DNA of 64,000 bases from G965216255 sp965216255 (lineage in GTDB: Bacteria > Bacteroidota > Rhodothermia > Rhodothermales > Bin80), in contig OZ244148.1 of the NCBI GenBank assembly GCA_965216255.1, forward strand, positions 2,108,001 to 2,172,000. The letters are read 5' to 3'. The notes beneath the pieces were generated by a model. That model did no database searches and was not told the DNA's origin. It saw nothing but the letters and a program-made list of their open reading frames with translations. The translations under genes were made by a program, and so were the position numbers. Numbering within the stretch: the first letter of the stretch is position 1; each line of letters starts with the position of its first letter. Below are positions 37,425-46,171 of this stretch, one piece after another.

Positions 37425-37583
37425 GTGAACCGATTACGCATTATCCTGGAATTCTGGCAATTCCTTCGCTTCCGCAAGAAGTACTGGCTCGCGCCCATCG
37501 TTCTGGTTCTGCTACTGCTGAGCCTGCTGATCGTTGTAACGCAGGGCTCGGTGCTGGCACCATTCATCTACGCGCTCTTCTAG
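37425..37583 (+). CDS. DUF5989 family small membrane protein
   Basis: A 52-residue protein starting at GTG. It shows the family layout: EFWQFLRFRKKYWLAPI, a single hydrophobic helix (VLLLLSLLIVVTQGS) and the ending LAPFIYALF. DUF5989 proteins often accompany carbamoyltransferase or SxtJ-like genes in envelope or secondary-metabolite loci; no such partner is here. It is divergent from the permease pair. Confidence 0.8.
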   Translation: MNRLRIILEFWQFLRFRKKYWLAPIVLVLLLLSLLIVVTQGSVLAPFIYALF

Positions 37584-37703
37584 GCTGGCAGCGCGGCTCC
37601 GCATGCGCACGCAGACATGGGCCAAGATCTAGTCCCTTGACGTGCTGAAGCATACGACGTCTGGTATTCTGTGCTGGGGGAAAGCACCCATTCGCCGCTC
37701 ATC

Positions 37704-39668
37704 CTAAGAACGATTCGGCTCCCCGCGCTCTTCCTGAAGCACAAACTTCTCAAGCAGCGGGCCAGGAACATCGGCTAGGAATCGACTTGGCACGGTCATC
37801 CCGCGCCGGGCTTCATCATGAAGAGGATAAGAAATTATCAGATCCTCCTCCGCCCGCGTGATGGCAACGTAAAGCAGTCTTAGCTCTTCGTCGAGGGCCT
37901 CTGGATCGCTAAATGCATAGCCACTCGGCATCACGCCATCCAGCGCCCGAATAATGAAGACATTGCGGAATTCCAGTCCCTTTGCCGAATGTATGGTCGA
38001 AAGCACGAGGGGCGGCTCATCACCATCGAACCCGCGGTCGTTTCTTGCAACCTCATCAACGGGATCCAGGGCCAACACGGATAAGAATTCCCTGCGCGCG
38101 GCGAATGTACATGCGATTCCGGCGAAGTGCAGCACATCCTCCCACCTTTTCTTGAAATCGTCGTACTTGCGCACGCACGCCGGCTCATAGTGCCGCAGGA
38201 TAGACTCCACCTGCGCGGCAAACGGCTGATCGGGAGCCGCAGCATTCCTCAGCGCGGCCAGCATTCCCGCGACTTTGGCCGAGGTCGCTACCTCGCTCGT
38301 GTAGGGATCTACGTCTGACAATGCCTCCGCCGTCTGCCTGGCCTTCGCCCGACCGTGACCACACAAGAGACCCAGCCGATACCAGGATGCGGCATCCCTG
38401 AAGTTTTCAAGCACCTTTACGTACGCCAGGAAATCCCGTATGTGTGCGGCCTCCGCGAGGCGGGAGCCGCCACGCTTGATAAAGGGAATGTTTCTTTTAT
38501 CAAGCTCGATTTCCAGGTCATATGAATTGTTGCCCGCACGAAAGAGTACGCCAATCCGATCCAGTGGCACGCCCTGATCGCGCAACTCAAGGATCTGCTG
38601 CGCCACAAAGCGGCTCTCGTCACGCGCGCTCCTGGCGAGAACGATAGCCGGGACCTCCCCCTGCCCCTTCTCTTTGGAATACAGGTTCTTTTCGAATCCC
38701 TTCTGCGTTTGACAGATCACATGGTTTGCAACGTCGAGAATGGATTGCGTAGACCGATAATTCTGTTCGAGCTTGATAACGGTAGTGCCTTCAAACCGGC
38801 CGGGAAACGTGAGGATATTGCGGTAGTCGGCGCCGCGAAAACGGTAGATGCTCTGGGCGTCATCTCCCACCGCCATAACGCTGCCATGAACCGAAGCAAA
38901 GCGGTCAACAAGAACGGCCTGGAGACGATTCATGTCCTGGTATTCGTCCACGAGAACGTGGAGGCAGTGGCTCGCGATCTGCCTGCCTATTGCTGGGTGG
39001 CTTTCGAATAGATCCAGGGTGTTCACCAACAGGTCGTCGTAGTCCATCTGATTGTGTCGCCGCTTGTAATCCGCATAGGCTACGCGCAACTGCTGCAACT
39101 GTGACAGGCATGGCACGTACCGCGGGTAGTCCTCTTCTACCACGGCATCCAGCGTCTTCTGCCGGTTGACGGTAGCCGAAAGCATGCTTCTTACAACATC
39201 CTTGCGCGGGGCCCGGACCTTCAATTCGGAAAAGATGCGTGCCCGCAGGATATCGATTACATCCGCGCTGTCGCCAGGGTCCAAAATGGAAAAACTGGCC
39301 TCGAAGCCTAGTATGGCTGCATGCTTGCGCAACAGCCCGAGACAGAACCGGTGAAAGGTCCCTCCGCGCACCCCTTCACACCGGCCGTCAAGAAGCGAGG
39401 ACGCGCGGCCAAGCATTTCCCGGGCAGCCCGGCGCGTAAAGGTCAAGAGCACGATGGCTTCCGGTGGCGCTCCGGTCTCTACCAGATAAGCTACGCGATA
39501 GACCAGTGTCCGCGTCTTGCCGGTTCCAGCTCCCGCGATCACGAGATACGGGCCAGGTCCGGCCGTTGCCGCCGCGCACTGCTGCGCATTCAGGCAGCGG
39601 GCATAGTCGATGGAAAGCGGCGGCCGGCACCGGTCTGGTTCGCGCCTGAGAATTATATTGCGGGGCAT
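37704..39668 (-). CDS. UvrD/Rep-type ATP-dependent DNA helicase
   Basis: A helicase of about 654 residues of superfamily 1A. Motif I AGAGTGKTRTL, motif Ia LTFTRRAAREM, motif II DEYQDMNRLQ, motif III GDDAQSIYRFRGAD, motif IV LEQNYRST, motif V STIHSAKGLEF and motif VI LLYVAITRAEEDL are all present in order. It lacks the long C-terminal extension of UvrD/PcrA proper and resembles short PcrA-like helicases of Bacteroidota. The ATG at 39668 is chosen because the family begins near LNAQQCAA. Role: repair or replication-fork processing. Confidence 0.9.
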   Translation of the reverse strand: MPRNIILRREPDRCRPPLSIDYARCLNAQQCAAATAGPGPYLVIAGAGTGKTRTLVYRVAYLVETGAPPEAIVLLTFTRRAAREMLGRASSLLDGRCEGVRGGTFHRFCLGLLRKHAAILGFEASFSILDPGDSADVIDILRARIFSELKVRAPRKDVVRSMLSATVNRQKTLDAVVEEDYPRYVPCLSQLQQLRVAYADYKRRHNQMDYDDLLVNTLDLFESHPAIGRQIASHCLHVLVDEYQDMNRLQAVLVDRFASVHGSVMAVGDDAQSIYRFRGADYRNILTFPGRFEGTTVIKLEQNYRSTQSILDVANHVICQTQKGFEKNLYSKEKGQGEVPAIVLARSARDESRFVAQQILELRDQGVPLDRIGVLFRAGNNSYDLEIELDKRNIPFIKRGGSRLAEAAHIRDFLAYVKVLENFRDAASWYRLGLLCGHGRAKARQTAEALSDVDPYTSEVATSAKVAGMLAALRNAAAPDQPFAAQVESILRHYEPACVRKYDDFKKRWEDVLHFAGIACTFAARREFLSVLALDPVDEVARNDRGFDGDEPPLVLSTIHSAKGLEFRNVFIIRALDGVMPSGYAFSDPEALDEELRLLYVAITRAEEDLIISYPLHDEARRGMTVPSRFLADVPGPLLEKFVLQEERGEPNRS

Positions 39669-39840
39669 ACAGTGCGTCGCAGCCGATCTCCAAACATGCA
39701 AGATACCATAGTGAATACCGAACCGAAACTCATGGAAGTTATGCTCGGTGGACTGCGCCCGAGGCGGTATTCCTCACATTTCTAACGGTTGTACTTGGTT
39801 ACCATTGATTTTCGGATGGCACTACGGCCGGATCGTGATG

Positions 39841-39860
39841 CGCACTATTCGATGTAGCCC
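39841..39860 (+). repeat. solitary right-end-like terminal repeat beside TnpB element 2
   Basis: GCACTATTCGATGTAGCCC here closely matches the right end of TnpB element 2 (GCACTATTCTATATAATGCCC at 41130-41150). It lies in right-end orientation, five bases before the left end of that element. With the left end it can form an imperfect hairpin. It may be the remnant of an older element. Confidence 0.55.
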
Positions 39861-39865
39861 CCTTT

Positions 39866-39892
39866 GGGAATTACATAGGATGATGCCGGAAC
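39866..39892 (+). repeat. left terminal inverted repeat, TnpB element 2
   Basis: Begins GGGAATTACATAGG. It pairs imperfectly with 41124-41150 and aligns with the left end of element 1. Confidence 0.8.
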
Positions 39893-39921
39893 AAAGCATG
39901 TGCAAATACGTGTGATTTGTC

Positions 39922-41121
39922 GTGGTCCAGACGTACAAATACTGTTGTACACGTATTCGCAAGCCCCAACGCGAAGCCCTCAACGACCTGTTTCGACATC
40001 TCGCGTGGCTGCGCAACGATGTTGTAGCACATTGCCGTAGCGAGTTTGCCGCAGGCCAAAAGATACCTTCCTTCTTTGATCTGCGCAAAAGGCTTACGAC
40101 GCACAGGCAAACCGACGAGCGAGACGCCAAGCATCCCATGAAAGCGCAGCGCAGCATGCTTCAACGTGTTCGCCATGCCTACGACAAGTTTTTCAAGGAT
40201 GGTAAGGGGCGGCCTCGGTTTAAGCCTGCCGTAGATTCGCTCGAATTGGAAGGCGTGAAGCCTAAGCGTAGGGGCGGATACTTCACCGTTCAGATCAAGG
40301 GCGTCGGCAAGCACCGATTCAAGGACAAACGGGGCGTGCTGGCAGGATCCGGCCTCGTGCGCATCGTTCGGCATCAGCTTGGCACCGGCTACGACGTTCA
40401 ACTTGTCGTTCGACATACCATGGCGGCCGTACGGGAGGCCATCGGCATCGTCGTGGGCGTAAAGGCCAACTGCACGTTGTCCAATGGCGCCCAGTACGCT
40501 CCCATACGCATGCCGGACCAGAAACGAAAGAAGGTGCAACGGCAGTTGGCACGTGCCAAACGGCAGAGCAAAGCGCGGTGCAAGAAGAAGCTTGCGCTGG
40601 CCCGCGAATGGCGACGGATAACCATAGTGCGCAGGAACGTCGTCCACGCCATTACGACGGACATTGTAAAGCAGCATTCGTCTAACATCTCCGTAGAGGA
40701 TTTGAGGTTGCAGAGCATGGCGGCCCGTGGCGGCACGCGCAAGCGCGGCTTGAACCGCAGCATGCGCGAACAATGCCTCGGTATCGTTATGCAACAGCTT
40801 GCCTGCAAGGCTGAAAGCGCCGGAGGCGAGTTCGTGAAAGTAAAGCCACATTACACCAGCCAGACGTGTTCCGCTTGCGGGCACGTACCGGCCAAGTCCA
40901 TTGGCCTTGCAGCGAAGACGTACGTTTGTTCGGCGTGCCGGCACCGGCAGGACCGCGACATTGATGGGGCGCGGAACACTCGTCTGAAAGGTCTCGAACT
41001 TTTCATCAGGGCGGCAGACCCTGCGTGTCGAACGGAGGCGGCGCAAGCCGTTAACGTCGTGCCTCTGGCCGTCTTTTCGAAGCCGGTTAAGCGCGGCCAC
41101 GACACAGGATCATATAGGTAG
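39922..41121 (+). CDS. tnpB: TnpB-family protein with altered RuvC active site
   Basis: A 399-residue IS605 OrfB/TnpB protein with an uninterrupted frame. Order: N-terminal helix-turn-helix (~1-45), wedge-like region with GRPRFKP, RuvC-like core (~165-390) and a zinc ribbon (CSACGHVP...CSACRHRQ). The RuvC-I motif reads GIVVGVKANCTL: Val177 (codon GTC, 40450-40452) stands where the family, and copy 1, have the catalytic Asp (GAC). The Glu in SVEDLRLQ and the late Asp in DRDIDGARN remain, though DRDxN reads DRDID. This predicts loss of DNA cleavage with RNA and DNA binding possibly kept. The terminal segment of such genes usually overlaps the guide (omega) RNA. Confidence 0.9.
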   Translation: MVQTYKYCCTRIRKPQREALNDLFRHLAWLRNDVVAHCRSEFAAGQKIPSFFDLRKRLTTHRQTDERDAKHPMKAQRSMLQRVRHAYDKFFKDGKGRPRFKPAVDSLELEGVKPKRRGGYFTVQIKGVGKHRFKDKRGVLAGSGLVRIVRHQLGTGYDVQLVVRHTMAAVREAIGIVVGVKANCTLSNGAQYAPIRMPDQKRKKVQRQLARAKRQSKARCKKKLALAREWRRITIVRRNVVHAITTDIVKQHSSNISVEDLRLQSMAARGGTRKRGLNRSMREQCLGIVMQQLACKAESAGGEFVKVKPHYTSQTCSACGHVPAKSIGLAAKTYVCSACRHRQDRDIDGARNTRLKGLELFIRAADPACRTEAAQAVNVVPLAVFSKPVKRGHDTGSYR

Positions 41122-41123
41122 CG

Positions 41124-41150
41124 GCTTCGGCACTATTCTATATAATGCCC
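41124..41150 (+). repeat. right terminal inverted repeat, TnpB element 2
   Basis: Ends TATATAATGCCC. It is inverted relative to 39866-39892 and similar to the right end of element 1. Confidence 0.8.
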
Positions 41151-41223
41151 TTCCATTTATTATCTTCCAAAGTAGCACGGGCCCGGGTTTCCCCTGGAGC
41201 CGTTGCTGCGCAGCAATGCCTTC

Positions 41224-42105
41224 ATGGGAAAGATTATAGCCATAGCTAACCAGAAAGGCGGCGTCGGCAAAACGACTACGGCGATAAACCTGTCCGCGTC
41301 ACTCGCTGCTACGGAACACGCCACTCTCGTGGTTGACATGGATCCGCAGGCAAACTGCACGTCCGGCTTGGGCTTCGATTCCCAGCGCATCAATGACTCA
41401 ACCTACGAAATACTCATTGACCGGACCTCGCTGGAGCAGGCGCTTCTGCCGGCCTGCGTGCCCAATCTCGACATCATACCAAGCGACATTAACCTTGTCG
41501 GAGCCGAAATCGAAATGGTGGATGTCGTGGACCGGGAGCGCATCCTCCAGCGGGCACTTTCTAGAGCTCGAAACCAATACGATTTTATCATAATCGACTG
41601 CCCCCCGTCCTTGGGCCTGCTCACCTTGAATGCGCTGACAGCGGCCGATTCGGTGCTGATTCCCGTTCAGGCTGAATACTTCGCTCTGGAGGGGCTTGGG
41701 CAGCTGCTCAACACCATAAAGATCGTCCGGCGCAGACTGAACCCGGATCTGCAGATAGAGGGGGTGCTCCTGACCCTGTTCGATGCCCGTCTTCGACTTT
41801 CCAACCAGGTAGCCGCGGAGGTAAAGCGCTATTTCGGAACGAAGATGTTTCGAACCATTGCCCAGCGCAACGTACGAGTGGCGGAGGCCCCAAGTTTTGG
41901 TAAACCGGTTATTCTTCACGACGCCAGCTGTATCGGTGCCCGCAACTATATGGCGCTTGCGAAGGAAATCCTGGTAAGCAATCAGCACTACCTGACACCA
42001 AGGGTGCTGCGGCGGCAGCCCGATGTGGAAATTTCCGCTTCCGGCGAACACCCGGCATTTAGTCCAACAATTCCTTCGAAGCCGGAAGACGCTTCCAACG
42101 ACTAG
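41224..42105 (+). CDS. parA: chromosome partitioning ATPase ParA
   Basis: A 293-residue ParA/Soj ATPase. It has the deviant Walker A IANQKGGVGKTTTAINL, DMDPQANCTSGLG, Walker B IIDCPPSLGLLTLNA and the EYFALEGLGQLLNTI segment. It works with ParB to move the chromosome origin region. ATG at 41224 is the family start; an upstream in-frame codon at 41203 would add seven residues. It begins 74 bases after TnpB element 2, and parB follows after 18 bases. Confidence 0.95.
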   Translation: MGKIIAIANQKGGVGKTTTAINLSASLAATEHATLVVDMDPQANCTSGLGFDSQRINDSTYEILIDRTSLEQALLPACVPNLDIIPSDINLVGAEIEMVDVVDRERILQRALSRARNQYDFIIIDCPPSLGLLTLNALTAADSVLIPVQAEYFALEGLGQLLNTIKIVRRRLNPDLQIEGVLLTLFDARLRLSNQVAAEVKRYFGTKMFRTIAQRNVRVAEAPSFGKPVILHDASCIGARNYMALAKEILVSNQHYLTPRVLRRQPDVEISASGEHPAFSPTIPSKPEDASND

Positions 42106-42123
42106 CTTTACCGGCAGCACACT

Positions 42124-42999
42124 ATGGCCTCCAAGAAAGCAGTGCTGGGCCGAGGACTGGGAGCATTATTCCAGGAAGAGGGCCCGCTGAGTGACCGTGA
42201 CCACGTGGCGGGGCGTTCCTTTGAGGTCGACGTTTCCCAAATCCAAAGCAATCCATACCAGCCACGTCTGGATTTCGACCAGAATGCACTGCTCGCTCTT
42301 TCGCAATCTATCCAGCAACTGGGCATCATACAACCGCTAACTATTCGCGCCCTCGGAAAGGACCGTTTTGAGCTTATTTCTGGAGAAAGGCGGCTCCGGG
42401 CGGCCAGGCTTGCCGGCCTCAAGCGTGTGCCAGCCTACGTACGGACGGCCAATACCGAGGAGATGCTGGAGATGGCCCTCGTAGAGAACGTGCAGCGCGA
42501 GGACCTTAATCCCGTAGAGGTAGCGCTGGGATACCAGCGGCTCATATCCGAGTGCGGACTTAGGCAGGGCCAAGTGGCCGAACGCGTCGGTAAGACGCGC
42601 TCAGCCGTCACCAACACCCTGCGCCTGCTCCGGCTCCCTCTGCGCATTCAGGCAGCACTGCGTGAGCGCGCACTGAGTGCCGGCCACGCCCGCGCCTTGC
42701 TGGGGCTTGCCGATGAACCACGGCAGCTACGCCTGCTGGAAGATATTCAGCGCAACGGATTGTCGGTTAGGCAGGTTGAACGCCGCGTAGATCAGCTGAA
42801 TTCGAAGTCACCAGAACCCAGGCCCGAGCTCCTCCCGGAAAGAACCGTCCTGGAAATAACGAAGTACGAGAACCACCTCCGCGCACGCTTCAGCACGAAA
42901 GTCAGACTAGTGCACGAAGCAAACGGCAAGGGCAAGATCGAACTGCATTATTTTTCGGGCGATGAACTGGAAAGGGTGCTTGAATTACTGCTCCGGTAA
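42124..42999 (+). CDS. parB: chromosome partitioning protein ParB
   Basis: A 291-residue ParB/Spo0J CTPase-type DNA-binding protein. N-terminal LGRGLGALF, the ParB/Srx domain with NPYQPRLDFD and the GERRLRAARLAGL motif, then ENVQREDLNPVEVALGYQRL. The helix-turn-helix GQVAERVGKTRSAVTNTLRLL follows, and a C-terminal dimerisation helix ends in ELERVLELLL. I saw no parS-like 16-base palindrome nearby. It forms an operon with parA and the DUF5683 gene. Confidence 0.95.
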   Translation: MASKKAVLGRGLGALFQEEGPLSDRDHVAGRSFEVDVSQIQSNPYQPRLDFDQNALLALSQSIQQLGIIQPLTIRALGKDRFELISGERRLRAARLAGLKRVPAYVRTANTEEMLEMALVENVQREDLNPVEVALGYQRLISECGLRQGQVAERVGKTRSAVTNTLRLLRLPLRIQAALRERALSAGHARALLGLADEPRQLRLLEDIQRNGLSVRQVERRVDQLNSKSPEPRPELLPERTVLEITKYENHLRARFSTKVRLVHEANGKGKIELHYFSGDELERVLELLLR

Positions 43000-43041
43000 T
43001 GCGTCCGAAAGGAGCACATCGGCAGGCCATGGTCTACGCAA

Positions 43042-43048
43042 GGGAGGA
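43042..43048 (+). promoter_or_regulatory. ribosome binding site that sets the DUF5683 start
   Basis: GGGAGGA lies 3 bases before the GTG at 43052 and singles it out from upstream in-frame starts. Confidence 0.6.
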
Positions 43049-43051
43049 TTT

Positions 43052-43636
43052 GTGTGCGCATTGCTGGTCTTGATGGCGGCCGGCGCCCATGCACAGGTAG
43101 ATTCCACAATCACCCAATTCCGCCAACCACGCCAGGCCCTGAGCCGCGCACTTCTTCCCGGATGGGGCCAGCTCTACAACAGACAGTTCGCCAAAATTCC
43201 CGTGGTCTACGCTGGCCTGGGCATATTGGGTGGGGCGGCCCTGAACACCAACCGTAAGTACCGGCTATACGGGCATGCCTACCTGTTCACCGCACGGGAG
43301 GATGGCTCCGGCCTGCCAATATTTCCCCAGTACGCGGAAGACTATGCGCGGCTGCTGTCCGAGCTTGGCCTGCCACCGGAGGGCTCCCTCACACCGCAGG
43401 AGGTGATCCGCCGACGGGCTCGCCTCGAGCCGCAGTTTCGGGCCCAGCGTGACAATTTTCGACGTAACCGTGACCTATTGTACATCGGCATGGGCATATG
43501 GTACGGGCTTACCATCCTGGACGCCTTCGTAAGTGCCCACCTGTTTGATTTTGATGTTGGAGAAGACTTGGCCATGCGTTTGGTCGCGGCACCGGGTTTA
43601 CACGATTTCTCAGCAGCAATCGTGATTTACCGGTAA
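43052..43636 (+). CDS. DUF5683 domain membrane-associated protein
   Basis: A 194-residue protein with a short signal peptide (MCALLVLMAAGAHAQ). The DUF5683 signature follows (ALSRALLPGWGQLYNRQFAKIPVVYAGLGILGGAAL), then a central Arg-rich charged region and a second hydrophobic segment (LLYIGMGIWYGLTILDAFVSAHLFDFDV). DUF5683 genes follow parAB in many Bacteroidota, as here; their function is unknown. GTG start supported by the GGGAGGA site. Confidence 0.88.
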   Translation: MCALLVLMAAGAHAQVDSTITQFRQPRQALSRALLPGWGQLYNRQFAKIPVVYAGLGILGGAALNTNRKYRLYGHAYLFTAREDGSGLPIFPQYAEDYARLLSELGLPPEGSLTPQEVIRRRARLEPQFRAQRDNFRRNRDLLYIGMGIWYGLTILDAFVSAHLFDFDVGEDLAMRLVAAPGLHDFSAAIVIYR

Positions 43637-43648
43637 CGAAAGGCTCGG

Positions 43649-44596
43649 ATTGTCTACGCGCTGTCTGGCCAGGATCACGGCCAGACCTACCTCAGCATCG
43701 CCATAACGGACGCAATCCGTGACCGCGGGCATGAGGCGCGTAAGTGCTGCGGGGGACGGCGCGGGACATCCTCCAGTCACAGGGCATATCCGTGATCACC
43801 GTGCCGCTTTTTCACCATGAACCGCATGGCATTACTACGCTTGCCGTTACTGGTCAAATTAGCTTCCATCTGGAACCTGTCGCAGCTCGTCGCCCTGATC
43901 GCCGGTAAATTTGCGACGTACGGTCCGGACCTGGTGATTTCCGAGTTCGAGGCCTTTTGGCGGCGTGCCGCCTAGCACCCGGGCCTGACCACGATTTTAT
44001 TGAATCACCAGCAGACCTCTACGGAAACGGCGTGCAGTCTGCCGTTAGCCCACAGCTTCCATGCCTTTGTCGCGAACACGACTATCAACATCATCGCACC
44101 GCGCAAGTCGGAGCGGCTAGTAGCGACTTCGATTCATTCTCCGTCGATACGACGTCCGTGGGCGACCGTCCTCGTGCCGCCCATCGTCCGGTCTTTCATC
44201 CTAGAACACGCGCCTCACCGTGGGGGACCATTCTTTGGTGTCTCAAACCAGCGGGAAGGCAGCGATGGCCTCCTTGACGTATTGCAGCAGGCGTGCTGGC
44301 CCTATATTCTTTGCAATTTCGTCTCCCCCGACAACGAATCGGACTAAACCAGCCTACATTGCAGGTCTGCGTCGCCGGCCCAATGCCGGGCCGTGATTTG
44401 TACCGCGGGAATCACGCTTATGCGCAAAGTCCTGTTTTTGCGCAAGCTCCTGCTTGTCGTCCCAATCAGAAGCGTGTTAGAACAGACGCTCAATTCCCTG
44501 CATCTGGTAAGTAAGTGGCTAGGAATTCATAGGCCGGGCACGGACCACACCGGACCTTCATGCAGTCCTTTAGAACCTGAGTCGGTATTCGAATAG
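43649..44596 (+). pseudogene. MJ1255-type glycosyltransferase relic
   Basis: Fragments in order recall an MurG-like (GT28/GTB) glycosyltransferase of the MJ1255/VC2487 family. They include RIVYALSGQ plus AIRDRGHEA at the N-terminus, ARDILQSQGISVITVPL, DLVISEFEAFWRRAA, LLNHQQTSTETA, TVLVPPIVRS and the nucleotide-sugar site CRAVICTAGITLMRKVLFLRKLLLVVPIRSVLEQTLNSLHL. Two compensating frameshifts (near 43751 and 43820) and two in-frame stops (about 43972 and 44345) break it. The rest stays in one frame over 900 bases, which argues for a recently dead gene. Confidence 0.78.
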
Positions 44597-44800
44597 AATG
44601 CGGTAGCGTCACTCTTGTGGGAACAAAGAGGCGATTTCGTGTATCGAAGAGGCACAATTGCGTGTTGGACCCTCGGCTAATGTCCGCTCTGCCGCTGCGT
44701 TGGCGCCGTCGTAAACCAGCGCGATGTCTGCTTCCGAGTAACGCGCGCCATTTGCAGACCCGGTAGTAGAACCCAGGATTTGGCCTGATACCCGTAATCC

Positions 44801-46111
44801 ATGCATGGTCCGCGCGCAATGAAGGACTCCGGTCCCGACGGCACACACTACGTGAAGCCTTCTGCCGACGCCGTCTCGCAGGAGCCTTCGCTGTTTGCCA
44901 AGACCCACGCATTCATGGCTCCGGGAGCCCTGCATGCGCAGGCCCGTGATGCGGGACTCTACCCCTATTTCCGCCCGATAGAGCGCAGTGAAGGTACGCG
45001 CGCCATAATCAACGGCCGGGAGCTGATCATGGCGGGGTCCAACAATTATCTGGGACTCACGTCCGATCTGCGCGTTAAGGAAGCCGCAGAGCAGGCCATC
45101 CACAAATACGGCACGGGGTGCACCGGGAGTCGATTCCTTAACGGGACCCTGGACCTACACCTAGAGCTCGAAGAACGCCTGGCAGCGTTTATGGGCAAGG
45201 ATGCGTGTGTGCTTTTTGCGACGGGGTATATGACCAACATGGGCGTCATCCAAGGCATTACGTCCAAGAACGACCTCATCTTTTCCGACAAAGACAACCA
45301 CTCCTGCATCACCGCCGGAACGCAGGTGAGTGCAGCAGACACGTGGCGCTTCCGCCACGATGATCTCAACCACCTGCGGCGGCTCCTGGAGAAAGCCGAG
45401 GCCGAGAGGCCCGAAGCGGACAAGCTCATAGTGACGGATGGCGTCTTTTCGATGAGTGGCCGTATCGCCCAAGTACCGGAACTCGCCAGCCTCTGCGCTG
45501 AATTTGACGTGGCGCTCATGATTGACGACGCCCATGCGGTAGGTGTGATCGGACCGGGCGGCCGCGGTAGCGCCGCCTACTTCGGGCTGGGCGACGAGGT
45601 ACCCATAACCACCGGCACGTTTTCGAAGAGCTTCGCCTCTCTTGGTGGATTTGCGGTGGGGGACGGCGACGTAATCGAATATATCCGCCACATGGCCCAT
45701 GCCCATATCTTTAGCGCCTCCATGCCGCCGTCCTGTGTGGCTGCCGTGCTGAAGTGTCTGGACATACTGCAGGAAGAGACATGGCGCCTGGAGCGCCTCT
45801 GGGAAATTTCCACCTATATGAGAGAAGGTTTCCGCAATGCTGGCTTCAACGTGTGGACCAGCCAAGCCCCCATCATCCCGGTGGTCATTGGCGACGAAAT
45901 GATGTCAGCCTTCCAATTCTGGACGGATCTGTTGGAAGAAGGAGTATTTGTCAATCCTGTAGTTCCATGGCGCGGCGCCGTCCCCAGAGGGCATGCGCTC
46001 ATGCGGACGTCCTACATGGCAACGCATTCTAACGAAGACCTCGACTATATTCTGGACGCCTTCCGCCGTGTTGGGCACAAGCACGGCACAGTAAGTAATG
46101 GCATGATTTGA
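44801..46111 (+). CDS. spt: serine palmitoyltransferase-type alpha-oxoamine synthase
   Basis: A 436-residue PLP enzyme of the alpha-oxoamine synthase family, predicted to condense serine with an acyl-CoA to 3-ketosphinganine, the first step of sphingolipid synthesis. Visible: GSNNYLGLTSDLRVKEAA, GTGCTGSRFLNGTLDLH, FSDKDNHSCI, DDAHAVGVIGPGGRG and the PLP lysine in TGTFSKSFASLGGF (~residue 276). The close relatives 8-amino-7-oxononanoate synthase and 2-amino-3-ketobutyrate CoA ligase share the motifs; Spt is favoured by length and by the acyltransferase-like neighbour. That neighbour starts 60 bases later. Confidence 0.8.
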   Translation: MHGPRAMKDSGPDGTHYVKPSADAVSQEPSLFAKTHAFMAPGALHAQARDAGLYPYFRPIERSEGTRAIINGRELIMAGSNNYLGLTSDLRVKEAAEQAIHKYGTGCTGSRFLNGTLDLHLELEERLAAFMGKDACVLFATGYMTNMGVIQGITSKNDLIFSDKDNHSCITAGTQVSAADTWRFRHDDLNHLRRLLEKAEAERPEADKLIVTDGVFSMSGRIAQVPELASLCAEFDVALMIDDAHAVGVIGPGGRGSAAYFGLGDEVPITTGTFSKSFASLGGFAVGDGDVIEYIRHMAHAHIFSASMPPSCVAAVLKCLDILQEETWRLERLWEISTYMREGFRNAGFNVWTSQAPIIPVVIGDEMMSAFQFWTDLLEEGVFVNPVVPWRGAVPRGHALMRTSYMATHSNEDLDYILDAFRRVGHKHGTVSNGMI

Positions 46112-46171
46112 CCGTTCAAGTGCCTGGATGTCGCTGGCGGTGTTTCCGGTTGGTCTTACACACCTGCACGA

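Larger units (their letters stand above)
39866..41150 (+). mobile_element. TnpB element 2 with related terminal inverted repeats
   Basis: A 1285-base element. The left end (39866, GGGAATTACATAGGATG...) and the right end (reverse complement GGGCATTATATAGAATAG..., ending at 41150) match at about 20 of 27 positions. They share the GGGnnTTAyATAG core with the ends of element 1. The bases just inside each end also align between copies (GGAACAAAG on the left, CACGACACAGGATC on the right). The flanking octamers (CCCCCTTT and TTCCATTT) agree at only 5 of 8, so any target duplication has decayed. It contains only tnpB. Confidence 0.82.

Noticed and set aside
39858..41158. Exact target duplication around TnpB element 2
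   Set aside because: CCCCCTTT and TTCCATTT agree at only 5 of 8 positions, which is not enough to call a duplication.
41151..43640. parS site near parAB
   Set aside because: No 14-16-base palindrome resembling TGTTTCACGTGAAACA was seen in or near the operon.
44609..45103. Reverse-strand frame overlapping the start of spt
   Set aside because: It is antisense to conserved spt codons and has no domain features.
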